Shown here: positions 26,837 through 35,796 of the stretch, piece after piece
How the letters are laid out: every line of letters starts with the position of its first letter
How positions within the stretch are numbered: the stretch's first letter is position 1
From: Bacillus pumilus
GTDB lineage: Bacteria; Bacillota; Bacilli; Bacillales; Bacillaceae
Direction of reading: 5' to 3'
Assembly: GCF_003431975.1 (NCBI RefSeq)
Contig: NZ_CP027116.1
Span: 3,038,001 to 3,102,000, forward strand
DNA: 64,000 nt
Program-made: the position numbers and the translations under genes
Notes under the pieces: model-generated
The model's database searches: none
The model's input: the letters and a program-made list of their open reading frames with translations, nothing else
Told to the model about the DNA's origin: nothing

Positions 26837-28066
26837 ATGACAAAAAGGACAGATCCATTTAAGTATAGTCTTGATCGTTTAGAGGATGTGGCAGACCAAA
26901 TAAGTGATGTGCTCAATTGCCCTATTACTATAGAAGATACTCATCATCGATTATTGGCCTATAGCACACATAATGATTTTACTGATCCCGCCAGAACTTC
27001 AACCATTATCTCCCGCCGGGTACCGGAAAAAGTCATCAATCGGCTTTGGAAGGACGGTATCATTCCTACACTTCTTAAAACAGACGAACCGCTTCGTGTC
27101 CCTCAAATTGCAGAGGTGGGTTTATCTAGCAGGGTGGCCATTTCAATCTGGAAGGACAAAGAAGTGCTCGGATTTATTTGGGCCATTGAATCCACACAGC
27201 CCTTTTCAGAAGAAGAAATGGACCTTCTAAAGATGGCAGCACATGCTGTTAAAAACAAATTACTCAATTTACAAATTCGCAAAACGAAAACAGAAGAACG
27301 CAATCAGGAGCTTTTTTGGAAGATGCTCACAGGTCATATTCATGAAAAGGATGAGATGCTCGACCTATTTTTAAGACTCGGCATCAGATGTCCAGACACG
27401 TATGCCATCATCATCTTCCGCCTTCGTGACGAACTCACAGAGGAGACAGAAAAAAAGCTATCATACTTGCTTGAAACAACGCAGCAAGTCCAAGTGCTGT
27501 TAACGACTGTTGATTTTCACGAATTTATTATTCTTGTCTCACCTAAAACGGAACACCCGCTACAGGATATTAAACAATTCACAAGCGGTATGCTGCAGCA
27601 GCTGTCTGACCGTTATCATATCCATCACGTTCAAGCAGCGATTGGTGGAATTTACGATAACATCTCTCACATTCAGCCATCGTATAAAGAAGCACTGGCT
27701 GTATTAAAAACAAAAGAGCGCTTCCCTGTTGAAACCGAACGTTTACACAGTTTTTCTGAACTCGGTATTTATCAATACTTAGATGTCCTCGCTGAAAAGC
27801 GAAGGGGCTCGTCTTATTCCAGTTATTCTTTATCGAAGCTGGAGGATTACGACCTGAGACATCATTCCAACCTAGTCGAAACCCTTGAACGGTTTATTGA
27901 CTGCGACAGCAATGCCAATATTGCGGCAAAGCAATTAAACATCCACATCAATACATTGAATTACAGATTAAAACGCATTACAGACATTGCAGAAATCGAT
28001 TTAAAAAACATGAATGAGAAAATGACCATATACCTTGATATGAAGCTAAAAAACGTCCATTTGTGA
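26837..28066 (+). CDS. adeR: Transcriptional activator of ald, AdeR (YukF)
   Basis: 409-aa PucR/CdaR-type regulator. The N-terminal part has a GAF-like sensor region (about 15-145), the middle a GGDEF-like degenerate domain, and the C-terminus a helix-turn-helix (about 355-400, ANIAAKQLNIHINTLNYRLKRI). In B. subtilis AdeR is needed for alanine-induced transcription of ald, the next gene here in the same order and orientation. A terminator-like hairpin overlaps its end, so ald has its own promoter. Confidence 0.9.
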   Translation: MTKRTDPFKYSLDRLEDVADQISDVLNCPITIEDTHHRLLAYSTHNDFTDPARTSTIISRRVPEKVINRLWKDGIIPTLLKTDEPLRVPQIAEVGLSSRVAISIWKDKEVLGFIWAIESTQPFSEEEMDLLKMAAHAVKNKLLNLQIRKTKTEERNQELFWKMLTGHIHEKDEMLDLFLRLGIRCPDTYAIIIFRLRDELTEETEKKLSYLLETTQQVQVLLTTVDFHEFIILVSPKTEHPLQDIKQFTSGMLQQLSDRYHIHHVQAAIGGIYDNISHIQPSYKEALAVLKTKERFPVETERLHSFSELGIYQYLDVLAEKRRGSSYSSYSLSKLEDYDLRHHSNLVETLERFIDCDSNANIAAKQLNIHINTLNYRLKRITDIAEIDLKNMNEKMTIYLDMKLKNVHL

Positions 28067-28090
28067 AATTTCACAAAGAGGCGTTTTTTT
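28050..28090 (+). terminator. adeR terminator
   Basis: An interrupted hairpin (AACG...TTGTGAA / TTCACAA...CGTT) overlaps the adeR stop codon and is followed by TTTTTTT. Confidence 0.7.
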
Positions 28091-28176
28091 ATTTTTTATT
28101 TCAACCGAAGCATTTTTTAAACATTCAGGATACACTAGACATACAATATAAATAGATAAGCATGGGAGGAATAAAC

Positions 28177-29313
28177 ATGATCATCGGCATTCCGAAAGAG
28201 ATTAAGAACAATGAAAACCGAGTGGCATTAACACCAGGAGCAGCTTCTCAATTACTTTCAGCTGGACATCAGATTTTGATTGAAACAAACGCTGGTTTTG
28301 GAAGCGGATTCACTGATGACGATTATGTATCTGTGGGTGCAGAAATTCTCGATCAAGCGAAAGATGTGTGGGCATCTTCTGATATGATCATGAAGGTAAA
28401 AGAACCATTACCTGAGGAATATTCATATTTCAGAGACGGACTCATCTTATTTACGTACCTGCATCTTGCTGCAGAGCCCTCCTTGGCTGAAGCTTTAAAA
28501 CAAAAAGGCGTCACAGCTATTGCTTATGAAACAGTAACGGACGGAAAATCACTCCCGCTCTTAACACCTATGTCTGAAGTCGCAGGCAGAATGGCCGCTC
28601 AAATCGGAGCACAATTTTTAGAAAAGCCAAAAGGCGGCAAAGGCATCTTGCTCGCAGGTGTACCAGGGGTATCAAGAGGAAAGGTCACCATTATAGGCGG
28701 CGGTGTTGTTGGAACAAACGCAGCGAAAATGGCGATTGGACTTGGCGCAGATGTCACTCTTATTGACGTAAACGCAGAACGCTTGCGTCAGCTGGACGAT
28801 CAATTTGGTCATCAAATGAAAACGTTAATGTCTAACCCAGTAAACATTGCTGATTCAGTCAGCGAGGCAGATCTTCTCATTTGTGCGGTGCTGATCCCAG
28901 GTGCCAAAGCACCAACGCTTGTGACGGAAGAGATGGTGAAACAAATGAAGCCGGGCTCTGTCATTGTAGACGTAGCTATTGATCAAGGCGGCATTGTTGA
29001 AACCATTGATCATATCACAACACATGATCAGCCTACTTATGAAAAACACGGCATTTTACATTATGCAGTGGCCAATATGCCTGGAGCAGTTCCGCGGACA
29101 TCGACTGTTGCTTTAACGAATGTCACCGTTCCATACGCGCTGCAAATTGCCAATAAAGGCGCTGCAAAAGCCATTCAAGAAAACAAAGCCATCGCAGAAG
29201 GTGTCAATGTCATGAACGGACATATCACATATGAAGCGGTCGCCCGTGACCTCGGCTATGATTATGTGCCTGTTTTTCAAGCGGTCGATGCGTCTTCTAT
29301 GACAGAAGCTTAA
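28177..29313 (+). CDS. ald: L-alanine dehydrogenase
   Basis: 378-aa NAD-dependent enzyme that oxidatively deaminates L-alanine to pyruvate and ammonium; needed for alanine use and normal sporulation in B. subtilis. It has the N-terminal [20 protein letters not shown] signature, the catalytic Lys in [10 protein letters not shown] and His in [11 protein letters not shown], and the nucleotide-binding [15 protein letters not shown] with ADVTLID. The ATG at 28177 has GGGAGG upstream and gives the family length; 28162 is an upstream in-frame ATG. Downstream is a strong terminator. Confidence 0.97.
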   Translation: MIIGIPKEIKNNENRVALTPGAASQLLSAGHQILIETNAGFGSGFTDDDYVSVGAEILDQAKDVWASSDMIMKVKEPLPEEYSYFRDGLILFTYLHLAAEPSLAEALKQKGVTAIAYETVTDGKSLPLLTPMSEVAGRMAAQIGAQFLEKPKGGKGILLAGVPGVSRGKVTIIGGGVVGTNAAKMAIGLGADVTLIDVNAERLRQLDDQFGHQMKTLMSNPVNIADSVSEADLLICAVLIPGAKAPTLVTEEMVKQMKPGSVIVDVAIDQGGIVETIDHITTHDQPTYEKHGILHYAVANMPGAVPRTSTVALTNVTVPYALQIANKGAAKAIQENKAIAEGVNVMNGHITYEAVARDLGYDYVPVFQAVDASSMTEA

Positions 29314-29319
29314 TATAAA

Positions 29320-29347
29320 CCCGCCCCTTTTGATGGGCGGGTTTTAT
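29320..29347 (+). terminator. ald terminator
   Basis: AACCCGCC and GGGCGGGTT arms with a short loop, followed by TTATT, just past the ald stop. Confidence 0.8.
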
Positions 29348-29399
29348 TGTTAACTAATAATGAAAATAGGTTGACAAATACTCCTCACCCCCTTAATCT
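29347..29399 (+). promoter_or_regulatory. bioY promoter with BirA operator
   Basis: TTGTTAAC (29347-29354), a 15-nt spacer, then GTTGACAA (29370-29377) matches the bipartite Bacillus BirA operator with one mismatch in dyad symmetry. The right arm contains the -35 hexamer TTGACA (29371-29376), and TAATCT (29394-29399) lies exactly 17 bp further as -10. Biotinyl-AMP-loaded BirA bound here would block RNA polymerase. The start ATG of bioY is 31 bp downstream. Confidence 0.8.
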
Positions 29400-29429
29400 A
29401 TTTGTACAGATATGACAGGGGGAAACATC

Positions 29430-30026
29430 ATGCAACAGAAAACAAGAACTGCTGATTTTGTGCTAGTCGGAATGTTTGCCGCACTCATGGCAATTGGAGC
29501 AAATATCACCTCGATTGTACCGTTTTTACAGGTCGGTGGAATTCCACTCACGATGCAGCCGTTTTTTTGTGTACTTGCTGGTCTTTTACTCGGCAGACGG
29601 CTTGGCGCATTAGCCATGATTGTATATGCCTTGGTCGGAATTGCTGGTGCACCAGTATTCGCACAGTTCTCTGCAGGCTTTGGGGTCATTTTAGGCAAAA
29701 GCGGTGGCTTTGTCTTATCGTACATTCCTGCTGCCTGGCTAGCTGGATTCATTTTAGAAAAAAGAAAAAATCCAGGCTTCGGCCGCTTCTTGCTTGCAGC
29801 TATTGCTGGAACGACGGTGATGTATGTGATCGGCACGACTTATACATACCTCGCATTAAATGTGTGGCTGAATGCTCCGATTTCCTATCAAACCACGTGG
29901 TTCTTTATGATCTGGTTTATGGTGAAAGACTACGCATTAACGATATTACTTGCGATGCTGGCACCTAAAATTTATCGCTCTGTTTCAAAAGCCACGTCCT
30001 TTCGAAAACAACAAGCCGCATCATAA
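29430..30026 (+). CDS. bioY: Biotin transporter substrate-binding subunit BioY (YuiG)
   Basis: 198-aa S-component of an ECF-type biotin uptake system, with about six transmembrane helices. Family blocks GANITSIVPFLQVGGIPLTMQPFFCVLAGLLLG and GIAGAPVFAQFSAGFGVILGKSGGF are clear. ATG 29430 has a GGGGG Shine-Dalgarno; an in-frame upstream ATG exists at 29412. The upstream BirA operator shows that biotin status controls it. No ECF ATPase genes are adjacent, as in B. subtilis. Confidence 0.93.
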   Translation: MQQKTRTADFVLVGMFAALMAIGANITSIVPFLQVGGIPLTMQPFFCVLAGLLLGRRLGALAMIVYALVGIAGAPVFAQFSAGFGVILGKSGGFVLSYIPAAWLAGFILEKRKNPGFGRFLLAAIAGTTVMYVIGTTYTYLALNVWLNAPISYQTTWFFMIWFMVKDYALTILLAMLAPKIYRSVSKATSFRKQQAAS

Positions 30027-30054
30027 ATGCAGACAGTCTGAAAATTGATCATAG

Positions 30055-30088
30055 AAAAAAGAGCCTGTCTTCATTCAGGCTCTTTTCA
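30055..30088. terminator. Bidirectional terminator bioY / spo0M-like gene
   Basis: AAAAGAGCCTG and CAGGCTCTTTT form an 11-bp stem around TCTTCATT between two convergent genes. Confidence 0.85.
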
Positions 30089-30091
30089 TCA

Positions 30092-30868
30092 TTACTCAGC
30101 GTATTGATCGATGATTCCTTCTAGCATTCCTTCAAGCACTTCTACATCTTCAAGATCTGATGGACTGAAGCGGTAGCGCACAAGCTGTTCCCCATCATTA
30201 TACATCTCCTCAAGCCACCCTCTGAGTCCTCTTGCTCTACGATCAACTTCGAAAACAATGTCTAATCCTCCCTCATCTATCAGAAAAATTAGCTCTAACT
30301 CATCCAGCATATAACGATAGTAGTCTGATGTCGGAATAAACTCGAATTCTTGAACAAATGGCAGACGACGCTGGAAGTAAGGCGCTTGTTCACAATCCGC
30401 TTCGTTCAAGTGGAAGCCTAGATTGCTAGTCGCTTCCAGTACATTTTTCACCCAAGGATGTGCCTCAACAAAAATACGGTCATAGTCAGATTTATCGATT
30501 CCGCCTTGGATATCAAGGTCTGTCACCACTGCAATTTCTACTTTCCCGACGGTCATCGGGGTATCAATAGGAAGAATAAATGAAAACGGAAATTCATGCT
30601 TTTCGCTAGGCTGGATGGTAAAGGCATCCGTCACCCGTAAGGAATAGATGTTCACGTATTTTCTACGCTCTTCATCATCTTGCACAATCACATACTGTGT
30701 TTGAATTTTGACATCAATATAGCGGATATCCTGAGAGATTTTCCCGCCCTTTGCATGGACAGTTCCTTTTACCTCTTGTCCTGGATAATAAGCGTTTTTC
30801 TCCAAAATGGTATCTACTTTCGCTGCACCAATCCCAGCACTTGCCGCTAGCTTTTTAAAAAATGACAT
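30092..30868 (-). CDS. Spo0M-family sporulation control protein
   Basis: 258-aa arrestin-like protein of the Spo0M family. It begins MSFFKKLAASAGIGAAKVDTILEKNAYYPGQEVKGTVHAKGG, and the later block GFHLNEADCEQAPYFQRRLPFVQEFEFIPTS is characteristic. The C-terminal part (about 155-258) forms the second half typical of Spo0M proteins. Spo0M modulates early sporulation and cell shape. In B. subtilis spo0M lies at another chromosomal position, so this is either the relocated orthologue or a paralogue; the window cannot decide. It is monocistronic. Confidence 0.82.
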   Translation of the reverse strand: MSFFKKLAASAGIGAAKVDTILEKNAYYPGQEVKGTVHAKGGKISQDIRYIDVKIQTQYVIVQDDEERRKYVNIYSLRVTDAFTIQPSEKHEFPFSFILPIDTPMTVGKVEIAVVTDLDIQGGIDKSDYDRIFVEAHPWVKNVLEATSNLGFHLNEADCEQAPYFQRRLPFVQEFEFIPTSDYYRYMLDELELIFLIDEGGLDIVFEVDRRARGLRGWLEEMYNDGEQLVRYRFSPSDLEDVEVLEGMLEGIIDQYAE

Positions 30869-31002
30869 CGCTCATCTTCCCCTTTTCATTTTTATCAGCA
30901 TATATACGTAAGAAAGAGGAAGAAAGATTCATTTGAATCATACTTTTTTCCTAATTATTTTTTACCCTCAGACAGATACAATAATGGAGAAAACATCAAA
31001 AA

Positions 31003-31042
31003 AAGCTTATAGAAAAAACAACGTTTTCTCTACAAGCTTTCA
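31003..31042 (-). terminator. yuiF terminator
   Basis: AAGCTT-x-TAGAGAAAAC pairs with GTTTTTTCTA-x-AAGCTT, followed on the minus strand by TTTTT. It lies immediately past the yuiF stop. Confidence 0.75.
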
Positions 31043-31045
31043 TTA

Positions 31046-32374
31046 TTAAAGAATAATTGCCGCAAGCCAGCCGAACAGGACAAGCGGTACATTATAAAAG
31101 ACAAATGTTGGAACACAAGTACCCCAAATGTGGTGATGCTGTCCATCCATATTCAATCCAGATGTCGGTCCAAGCGTACTGTCACTTGCAGGTGAACCTG
31201 CATCCCCAACAGCCGCAGCTGAACCAATAATTGCAATCGTGGCTAATGGACTAAATCCTAGGTGCATGCATAACGGAACAAAAATTGTTGTGATGATTGG
31301 AATCGTCGCAAAGGATGAGCCGATCCCCATTGTCACAAGCAAACCAACTAATAACATTAAAATGGCCGCTACGCTTTGATTGTTTCCAATTAACTGAGAA
31401 GATGCTTTCACTAGTTGTTCAATATCGCCTGTTTTCGTTAATACGTTGGCAAATCCAGCCGCCACAAGCATCACAAAGCCAATAAATGCCATCATATTCA
31501 TCCCTGAGGTAATAAGCGCATCAGCTTCATCCCGTTTCATCATGCCTGTGAAAAACAGAACGAGAAGGCCTGCCAGCGCACCGAAAATCATTCCTTCCAC
31601 GCCAAGGCTTTGAGATAAATAAAGCTGGACAGTGAGTGATACAAGGATAGCCAGCACTGCAAGCAATAAGCTCTTTTTTGTATAAGCTGATTTTTCTACG
31701 TCCGTGATATCTCGATCCTCATATACTCTTGGTTTCCGATACACAAAAAGTGAAACAAGCAACCCGAGCATCATGCCTCCTACAGGAATAAGCATGGCTA
31801 GTGGAACATCTGTTAATTGTACAGTTAATCCTGCCTCTTTCATGTTATCACGAAGCATCCCGTGAAAAATCTGTCCAAATCCGACTGGAAGTAAAATATA
31901 TGGTGCAGTCAGTCCGAAAGTCATCACACATGCTAGCAGTCTGCGGTCGATTTGAAGCTCATTGAACACTTTTAATAATGGTGGAATTAAGACTGGAATA
32001 AAGGCAATATGAACTGGAACGACGTTTTGTGAAAAACAAGAAACAATCAAAATAACAAGAATGATGAGTACTTTTGATAATGTTTTTCTTCTTGAATCGC
32101 CTTCCTTTCCTAGTAGCTTTACTGCCCCTTCTACCATGGCGTCTGGAAGACCTGTTTTCGTCAGCGCCGCTGCAAATGCCCCTAAAAGTGCATAGCTTAT
32201 AGCAACTGTTGCATTTCCTCCCAGCCCGTCAGTAAAGGCTTCAACTGTTCCTGCCAGGCCTAATCCGCCTGCAAGTCCACCAGCTAAAGCACCAAACGCG
32301 AGAGCAATGACCACATTGACACGCAGCAGGCTTAATATCAACATTAAAAGAACCGCTATAACAACTGCATTCAT
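31046..32374 (-). CDS. yuiF: Na+/H+ antiporter-family transporter YuiF
   Basis: 442-aa polytopic membrane protein with about eleven helices, Na+/H+ antiporter (NhaC-like/amino-acid permease) superfamily. The conserved pieces include FSQNVVPVHIAFIPVLIPPLL and the C-terminal AAVGDAGSPASDSTLGPTSGLNMDGQHHHIWGTCVPTF. The physiological substrate is not established. The frame is open to 32443, but ATG 32374 follows GGAGG at the right distance and fits the family start MNAVVIAVLLMLILS. Confidence 0.87.
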   Translation of the reverse strand: MNAVVIAVLLMLILSLLRVNVVIALAFGALAGGLAGGLGLAGTVEAFTDGLGGNATVAISYALLGAFAAALTKTGLPDAMVEGAVKLLGKEGDSRRKTLSKVLIILVILIVSCFSQNVVPVHIAFIPVLIPPLLKVFNELQIDRRLLACVMTFGLTAPYILLPVGFGQIFHGMLRDNMKEAGLTVQLTDVPLAMLIPVGGMMLGLLVSLFVYRKPRVYEDRDITDVEKSAYTKKSLLLAVLAILVSLTVQLYLSQSLGVEGMIFGALAGLLVLFFTGMMKRDEADALITSGMNMMAFIGFVMLVAAGFANVLTKTGDIEQLVKASSQLIGNNQSVAAILMLLVGLLVTMGIGSSFATIPIITTIFVPLCMHLGFSPLATIAIIGSAAAVGDAGSPASDSTLGPTSGLNMDGQHHHIWGTCVPTFVFYNVPLVLFGWLAAIIL

Positions 32375-32484
32375 GATGAAACCTCCGAAATCCTTTAGTT
32401 TACTAATGTAGTAGATAATTAAAGTACCAACGTATGTTACCACAGAAAATTTCCTTCGTCAAATGGCGTATGACCTACATAAAA

Positions 32485-32509
32485 AAAGCTCCGCCATTTG
32501 GCAGAGCCT
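32485..32509 (-). terminator. pepA-type terminator, distal copy
   Basis: The 25-nt unit contains GCTC-x-GCC / GGC-x-GAGC arms; on the minus strand it is followed by TTTTTTT. It is identical to the unit at 32684-32708, with 174 bp of inserted sequence between them. This copy has the better U-tract. Confidence 0.7.
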
Positions 32510-32577
32510 CAGCGTGTAGACAAACCCTCGCATTCGTTGTCAGGTCTGCGCTCCGGTGCTCACGAATATCCAATTCG
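32508..32577 (+). repeat. 70-bp interspersed repeat, copy A
   Basis: Begins CTCAGCGTGTAGACAAACC and ends CACGAATATCCAATTCG. It aligns without gaps to the reverse complement of 51868-51937 with 8 mismatches in 70. In this copy similarity stops at 32577, but the sequence continues with a second CGCTCCGGT unit and an imperfect inverted copy of the left end at 32613-32629 (GGTTTTCTATCACACTG), giving a possible 120-bp element 32510-32629 with terminal inverted repeats. No open reading frame is present. It lies between duplicated terminator units downstream of pepA. Confidence 0.8.
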
Positions 32578-32636
32578 CTCCGCTCCGGTACTCGTCCTTC
32601 CTAGACTTCAAAGGTTTTCTATCACACTGAAAAGAA

Positions 32637-32675
32637 GACAAAGGGCTAAAATAAAGATCATTTTAGCCCTTTGTC
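32637..32675. terminator. Perfect 16-bp hairpin inside the pepA 3' region
   Basis: GACAAAGGGCTAAAAT (32637-32652) pairs perfectly with ATTTTAGCCCTTTGTC (32660-32675) around a 7-nt loop. It lies between copy A of the repeat and the proximal pepA terminator unit and lacks a clear U-tract on either side. Confidence 0.6.
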
Positions 32676-32683
32676 AACAATCT

Positions 32684-32708
32684 AAAGCTCCGCCATTTGG
32701 CAGAGCCT
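32684..32708 (-). terminator. pepA-type terminator, proximal copy
   Basis: Identical 25-nt unit to 32485-32509. On the minus strand the hairpin is followed only by TTTAGATTG, so it is a weaker terminator. It lies 9 bp after the pepA stop. Confidence 0.65.
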
Positions 32709-32717
32709 GATTACCCT

Positions 32718-34208
32718 TTATTTCTTTCCTTCAAATCGTTCCACAAATGTTGCGAGTGATCTTACCATCACACCTGTCGCCCCTGTTGGTCCAAAGCATG
32801 AAGGCTTTTCTGTTGTTGCCGTTCCAGCAATATCTAAATGAACCCAAGGTGTATCCTCAGCAAATTCACCAATGAATGCTCCTGCCATAATCGCATGACC
32901 ATCGCGGCCTGGTGAGTTATTGAGATCCGCCATTTTGCTGTTTCGCACTCGTTTTTTATCTTTTTCAGTGATTGGCAGCTGCCAAATCATTTCACCGCAT
33001 TCTTCTGATGCCTCTTTAAACTGAGCATACAGTTCATCGTTATTCGTCATCACACCTGTAGTCTCATTTCCAAGCGCCACAATGACCCCGCCTGTTAATG
33101 TAGCCACGTCTATAAGGACCGAAGCACCGTGCTGCTTCGCATACGTGACTCCATCTGCTAAAACAAGGCGTCCTTCTGCATCCGTATTCAGCACTTCGAT
33201 TGTTTTACCGCTAAGCGACACAATGACGTCATCCGGCTTCATCGCGTCTGCCGAAATCATATTGTCTGTTGAAGCAATAACAGCAATGACATTTTGCTCT
33301 GGACGCAGTTCACCGATGATTTCCATGGCGCCTAAAACAGAGGCTGAGCCGCCCATATCAGTTTTCATCCCAACCATACTTGCTTTTGGCTTTAAAGAAT
33401 ATCCACCGGTATCATATGTGATGCCTTTACCGACAAGCCCAATGACGTCTGTCCATTCTTCCTTGCCTTGATATTTCAGCACGATGAGCTTTGGTGGTTC
33501 TGTTGAGCCTCTATTGACAGCTAGAATCCCGCCCATCCCAAGCTCTTCCATTTGGTCTTTATCTAAAATTTCAATCTCAAATTCATACTTATATGCAAGC
33601 TCTGCCGCGTATGAAGCCAGATCAGAGGATGTGAGCATGTTTGGCGGCATATTCACAAGGGTACGAGCTGAATTAACGGACTGTCCGTACACTTCGCCCA
33701 CTTTCAGACTTGCCTGAATTTCAGCTGTATCATGATTCGTCGTTGCATAAACAAACTCGATAAAACGATCCGGTTCATTTGTTTTATGTTTAAAATCCTG
33801 TAATTCATATGTAGCTAAAAGGCAGCTTTCAGAAAGAGCATGCGCTGCATCTTGGGCAGGCAGATCTTTTCCAATAAACGTATCCAGTAAGACCGAAACC
33901 GCTTGCTTTTTATCTTGATGAAGCTTTTTAAATAAATGCGCAAAGCCTTCTTTCGCCTCTTCAAACGTGTAATCTGATTCCTTCCCAAGCCCGACAAAAT
34001 AAATGCGTTTGATGCCTGTTTCAGGGGATGGGAAAAACTTCGAAAGCTGATTTCGTTTAGATGAAATATCGCCTTCTTTTAATAATTCAGTGATTCTTCC
34101 TTCAAGTAATTCATCCATTTCTTTTGCTTTTCCTGATAATTGGCTCTTTTGAAAAAGCCCGATCGCCAGTGTATCTTTATGTTGCCATTCATTTGTCGAG
34201 AAAAACAT
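32718..34208 (-). CDS. pepA: Leucyl aminopeptidase (M17 family, YuiE)
   Basis: 496-aa cytosolic metallo-aminopeptidase. The metal/active-site motifs are present: [18 protein letters not shown] (Lys, Asp), [12 protein letters not shown], and the M17 signature [17 protein letters not shown]. The N-terminal macro-like domain is about 1-160. An ATG at 34226 is in frame, but AAGGAG overlaps it and is spaced for ATG 34208, which fits the B. subtilis start. It is monocistronic, with an unusually elaborate 3' region containing two terminator copies and a repeat. Confidence 0.93.
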   Translation of the reverse strand: MFFSTNEWQHKDTLAIGLFQKSQLSGKAKEMDELLEGRITELLKEGDISSKRNQLSKFFPSPETGIKRIYFVGLGKESDYTFEEAKEGFAHLFKKLHQDKKQAVSVLLDTFIGKDLPAQDAAHALSESCLLATYELQDFKHKTNEPDRFIEFVYATTNHDTAEIQASLKVGEVYGQSVNSARTLVNMPPNMLTSSDLASYAAELAYKYEFEIEILDKDQMEELGMGGILAVNRGSTEPPKLIVLKYQGKEEWTDVIGLVGKGITYDTGGYSLKPKASMVGMKTDMGGSASVLGAMEIIGELRPEQNVIAVIASTDNMISADAMKPDDVIVSLSGKTIEVLNTDAEGRLVLADGVTYAKQHGASVLIDVATLTGGVIVALGNETTGVMTNNDELYAQFKEASEECGEMIWQLPITEKDKKRVRNSKMADLNNSPGRDGHAIMAGAFIGEFAEDTPWVHLDIAGTATTEKPSCFGPTGATGVMVRSLATFVERFEGKK

Positions 34209-34411
34209 TATCACACGCTCCTTCAATGAACTCCATTTTTCACATTGTAATCTCTATTATATCAAAATTTACGTGCCTATACGATCATTGCCAGTCTGTC
34301 TTTACTCGATGAACATTTATATTTTCACACATGGAAGGGCATCATGAAAAAAGCGATGAAAACTTGAGCAGTCCGCCTGCATTCTCCTCGTTCCACATCT
34401 ACTTTCTTTAA

Positions 34412-34420
34412 TGTTATAAT
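34412..34420 (+). promoter_or_regulatory. Extended -10 promoter of yuiD
   Basis: TGT-TATAAT is a perfect extended -10 element; the -35 region (TTCCAC at 34391) is poor, as often with extended -10 promoters. Transcription would start about 34427, giving a leader of about 100 nt. The rest of 34209-34525 shows no gene I can support. Confidence 0.5.
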
Positions 34421-34525
34421 TGAACATGGACTTGGAAGCATTTTATACTGCTATCATTTTTCATCATACTAGGGTACACAGTCCATCATTTCGCACCATA
34501 TTTTTTCTTAAAGAGAGGATGTTTC

Positions 34526-35008
34526 TTGTTCATGAGCGTACTGACGAATTTCCCGCTGCTTGCCAGCCTTGCAGCCATCTTTTTTGCTCAATTTGTAAAA
34601 GTACCGATTCAATTTATCATTTCTAGACGACTAGATTGGTCGCTCATTACAAGCACAGGCGGAATGCCAAGTTCACACTCCGCAGCCGTAACAGCACTCT
34701 CAACAGCAGTTGCTTTAGAGCACGGGCTAGGAACATCTATTTTTGCCATTTCCGCCATCTTTGCCATTATTACCATGTTTGATGCAACAGGTGTGCGCAG
34801 ACAGGCAGGAGAACAGGCAACTGTTCTCAACAAGCTAGTGACAGACTTTAACCGTTTTGTTGCTGAAGCAAAGAATTTCCCAAGTGCTGAAGAAAAAGAA
34901 AAGCAAAAGAAATTAAAAGAGCTTCTTGGTCATAAGCCGATTGAGGTTTTCTTTGGCGGCTTAACAGGAATCTTGCTGACACTCATCTTAGATTATTACT
35001 TCATGTAG
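34526..35008 (+). CDS. yuiD: DUF212 membrane protein YuiD (PAP2-related)
   Basis: 158-160-aa integral membrane protein of the DUF212 family, related to acid phosphatase/vanadium-haloperoxidase proteins. The motif TSTGGMPSSHSAAVTALSTAVALEHG resembles the PAP2 SxxxHS signature, and the C-terminus is a membrane helix (VFFGGLTGILLTLILDYYF). Start is TTG 34526 (7 nt after GAGAGG) or ATG 34532 (13 nt); the second gives the B. subtilis length. Substrate unknown. Confidence 0.88.
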   Translation: MFMSVLTNFPLLASLAAIFFAQFVKVPIQFIISRRLDWSLITSTGGMPSSHSAAVTALSTAVALEHGLGTSIFAISAIFAIITMFDATGVRRQAGEQATVLNKLVTDFNRFVAEAKNFPSAEEKEKQKKLKELLGHKPIEVFFGGLTGILLTLILDYYFM

Positions 35009-35013
35009 AAACG

Positions 35014-35052
35014 AAAAAAGCTTTGGACTTAAACGTTGTCCAAAGCTTTTTT
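35014..35052. terminator. Bidirectional terminator yuiD / yuiC
   Basis: AAAAAAGCTTTGGAC and GTCCAAAGCTTTTTT form a perfect 15-bp stem around TTAAACGTT between two convergent genes. Confidence 0.9.
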
Positions 35053-35695
35053 ATTCTTTATTGGCTTGGAATTGCTGCCGGAACACTTGCATCGATTTTG
35101 CTTCATTGAGCCGGTTTAAGTCTTTTTCCGTTAACAAGCCTTCACCTTTTTTGATGATGTACACATCGAGTACTTTTTTACCCCATTCTCTATACACATC
35201 ATCAACGGTTTCATAGTATAAATCAAGCTTATGTCCTTTAATGGCTTTCCCAGTATCTGCGACCACTCCGTAGCCATAGTTTGGGATAAACAGCACGGTG
35301 CCGATCGGAAAGACTGATGGATCTGCTGCCACGGTTGAGTATAAATCTCGTTTCACTTTGACGCCTGAATATGTAATGCCATATGCATGATGTTCCTTCG
35401 TTTTACCTGTTGATTCCACTCCTGCTGTATAGCCTGTAGCGACAACCTTTTGCTTCGGATAATCGTTCCAATTAAACGCTTCTTCTAAAGAAACAGCGCG
35501 CAGGTCATCACTTTTAAGTGCCATCGTTTCTCTTTTTTGCTGCTGAAAAAAAGAAGATACTTGTTTGCCAGCATCGGACTCTTTCACCCATGCAGCTAAA
35601 TCACTTGGCTCGACTCCAGATATGCCCGTAAAACTTGTCATCAACGCAACCATGAAAAGGGCTGTCATGAACAATCGTTTCATCCATGTTTTCAT
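35051..35695 (-). CDS. yuiC: 3D-domain cell-wall protein YuiC
   Basis: 214-aa exported protein with an N-terminal signal anchor (about 8-27) and a C-terminal 3D (double-psi beta-barrel, MltA-like) domain from about residue 85. The block [23 protein letters not shown] holds the aspartates that give the 3D fold its name. B. subtilis YuiC has been described as a minimal lytic transglycosylase-type peptidoglycan enzyme of the stationary-phase survival protein group. It is convergent with yuiD. Confidence 0.88.
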   Translation of the reverse strand: MKTWMKRLFMTALFMVALMTSFTGISGVEPSDLAAWVKESDAGKQVSSFFQQQKRETMALKSDDLRAVSLEEAFNWNDYPKQKVVATGYTAGVESTGKTKEHHAYGITYSGVKVKRDLYSTVAADPSVFPIGTVLFIPNYGYGVVADTGKAIKGHKLDLYYETVDDVYREWGKKVLDVYIIKKGEGLLTEKDLNRLNEAKSMQVFRQQFQANKE

Positions 35696-35768
35696 CTCTA
35701 TTTGTCACTCCTCTACCCATCTATTTGTTTCCAAACAAAATGGAAACTATGCAAAGGAGAAACAAAAA

Positions 35769-35796
35769 AACCCACTTGCATGTCCACAAGTGAGTT
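35769..35796 (-). terminator. yuiB terminator
   Basis: AACCCACTTG (35769-35778) and CAAGTGAGTT (35787-35796) pair with one G-T, followed on the minus strand by TTTTTTTG. It overlaps the yuiB stop. Confidence 0.75.

Noticed and set aside
32510-32629. Complete insertion sequence between pepA and yuiF
   Set aside because: Only about 120 bp with imperfect terminal repeats and no transposase frame; at most a non-autonomous element.
34420-34626. 68-codon plus-strand frame before yuiD
   Set aside because: It overlaps the well-supported yuiD gene in another frame and starts at the promoter itself.
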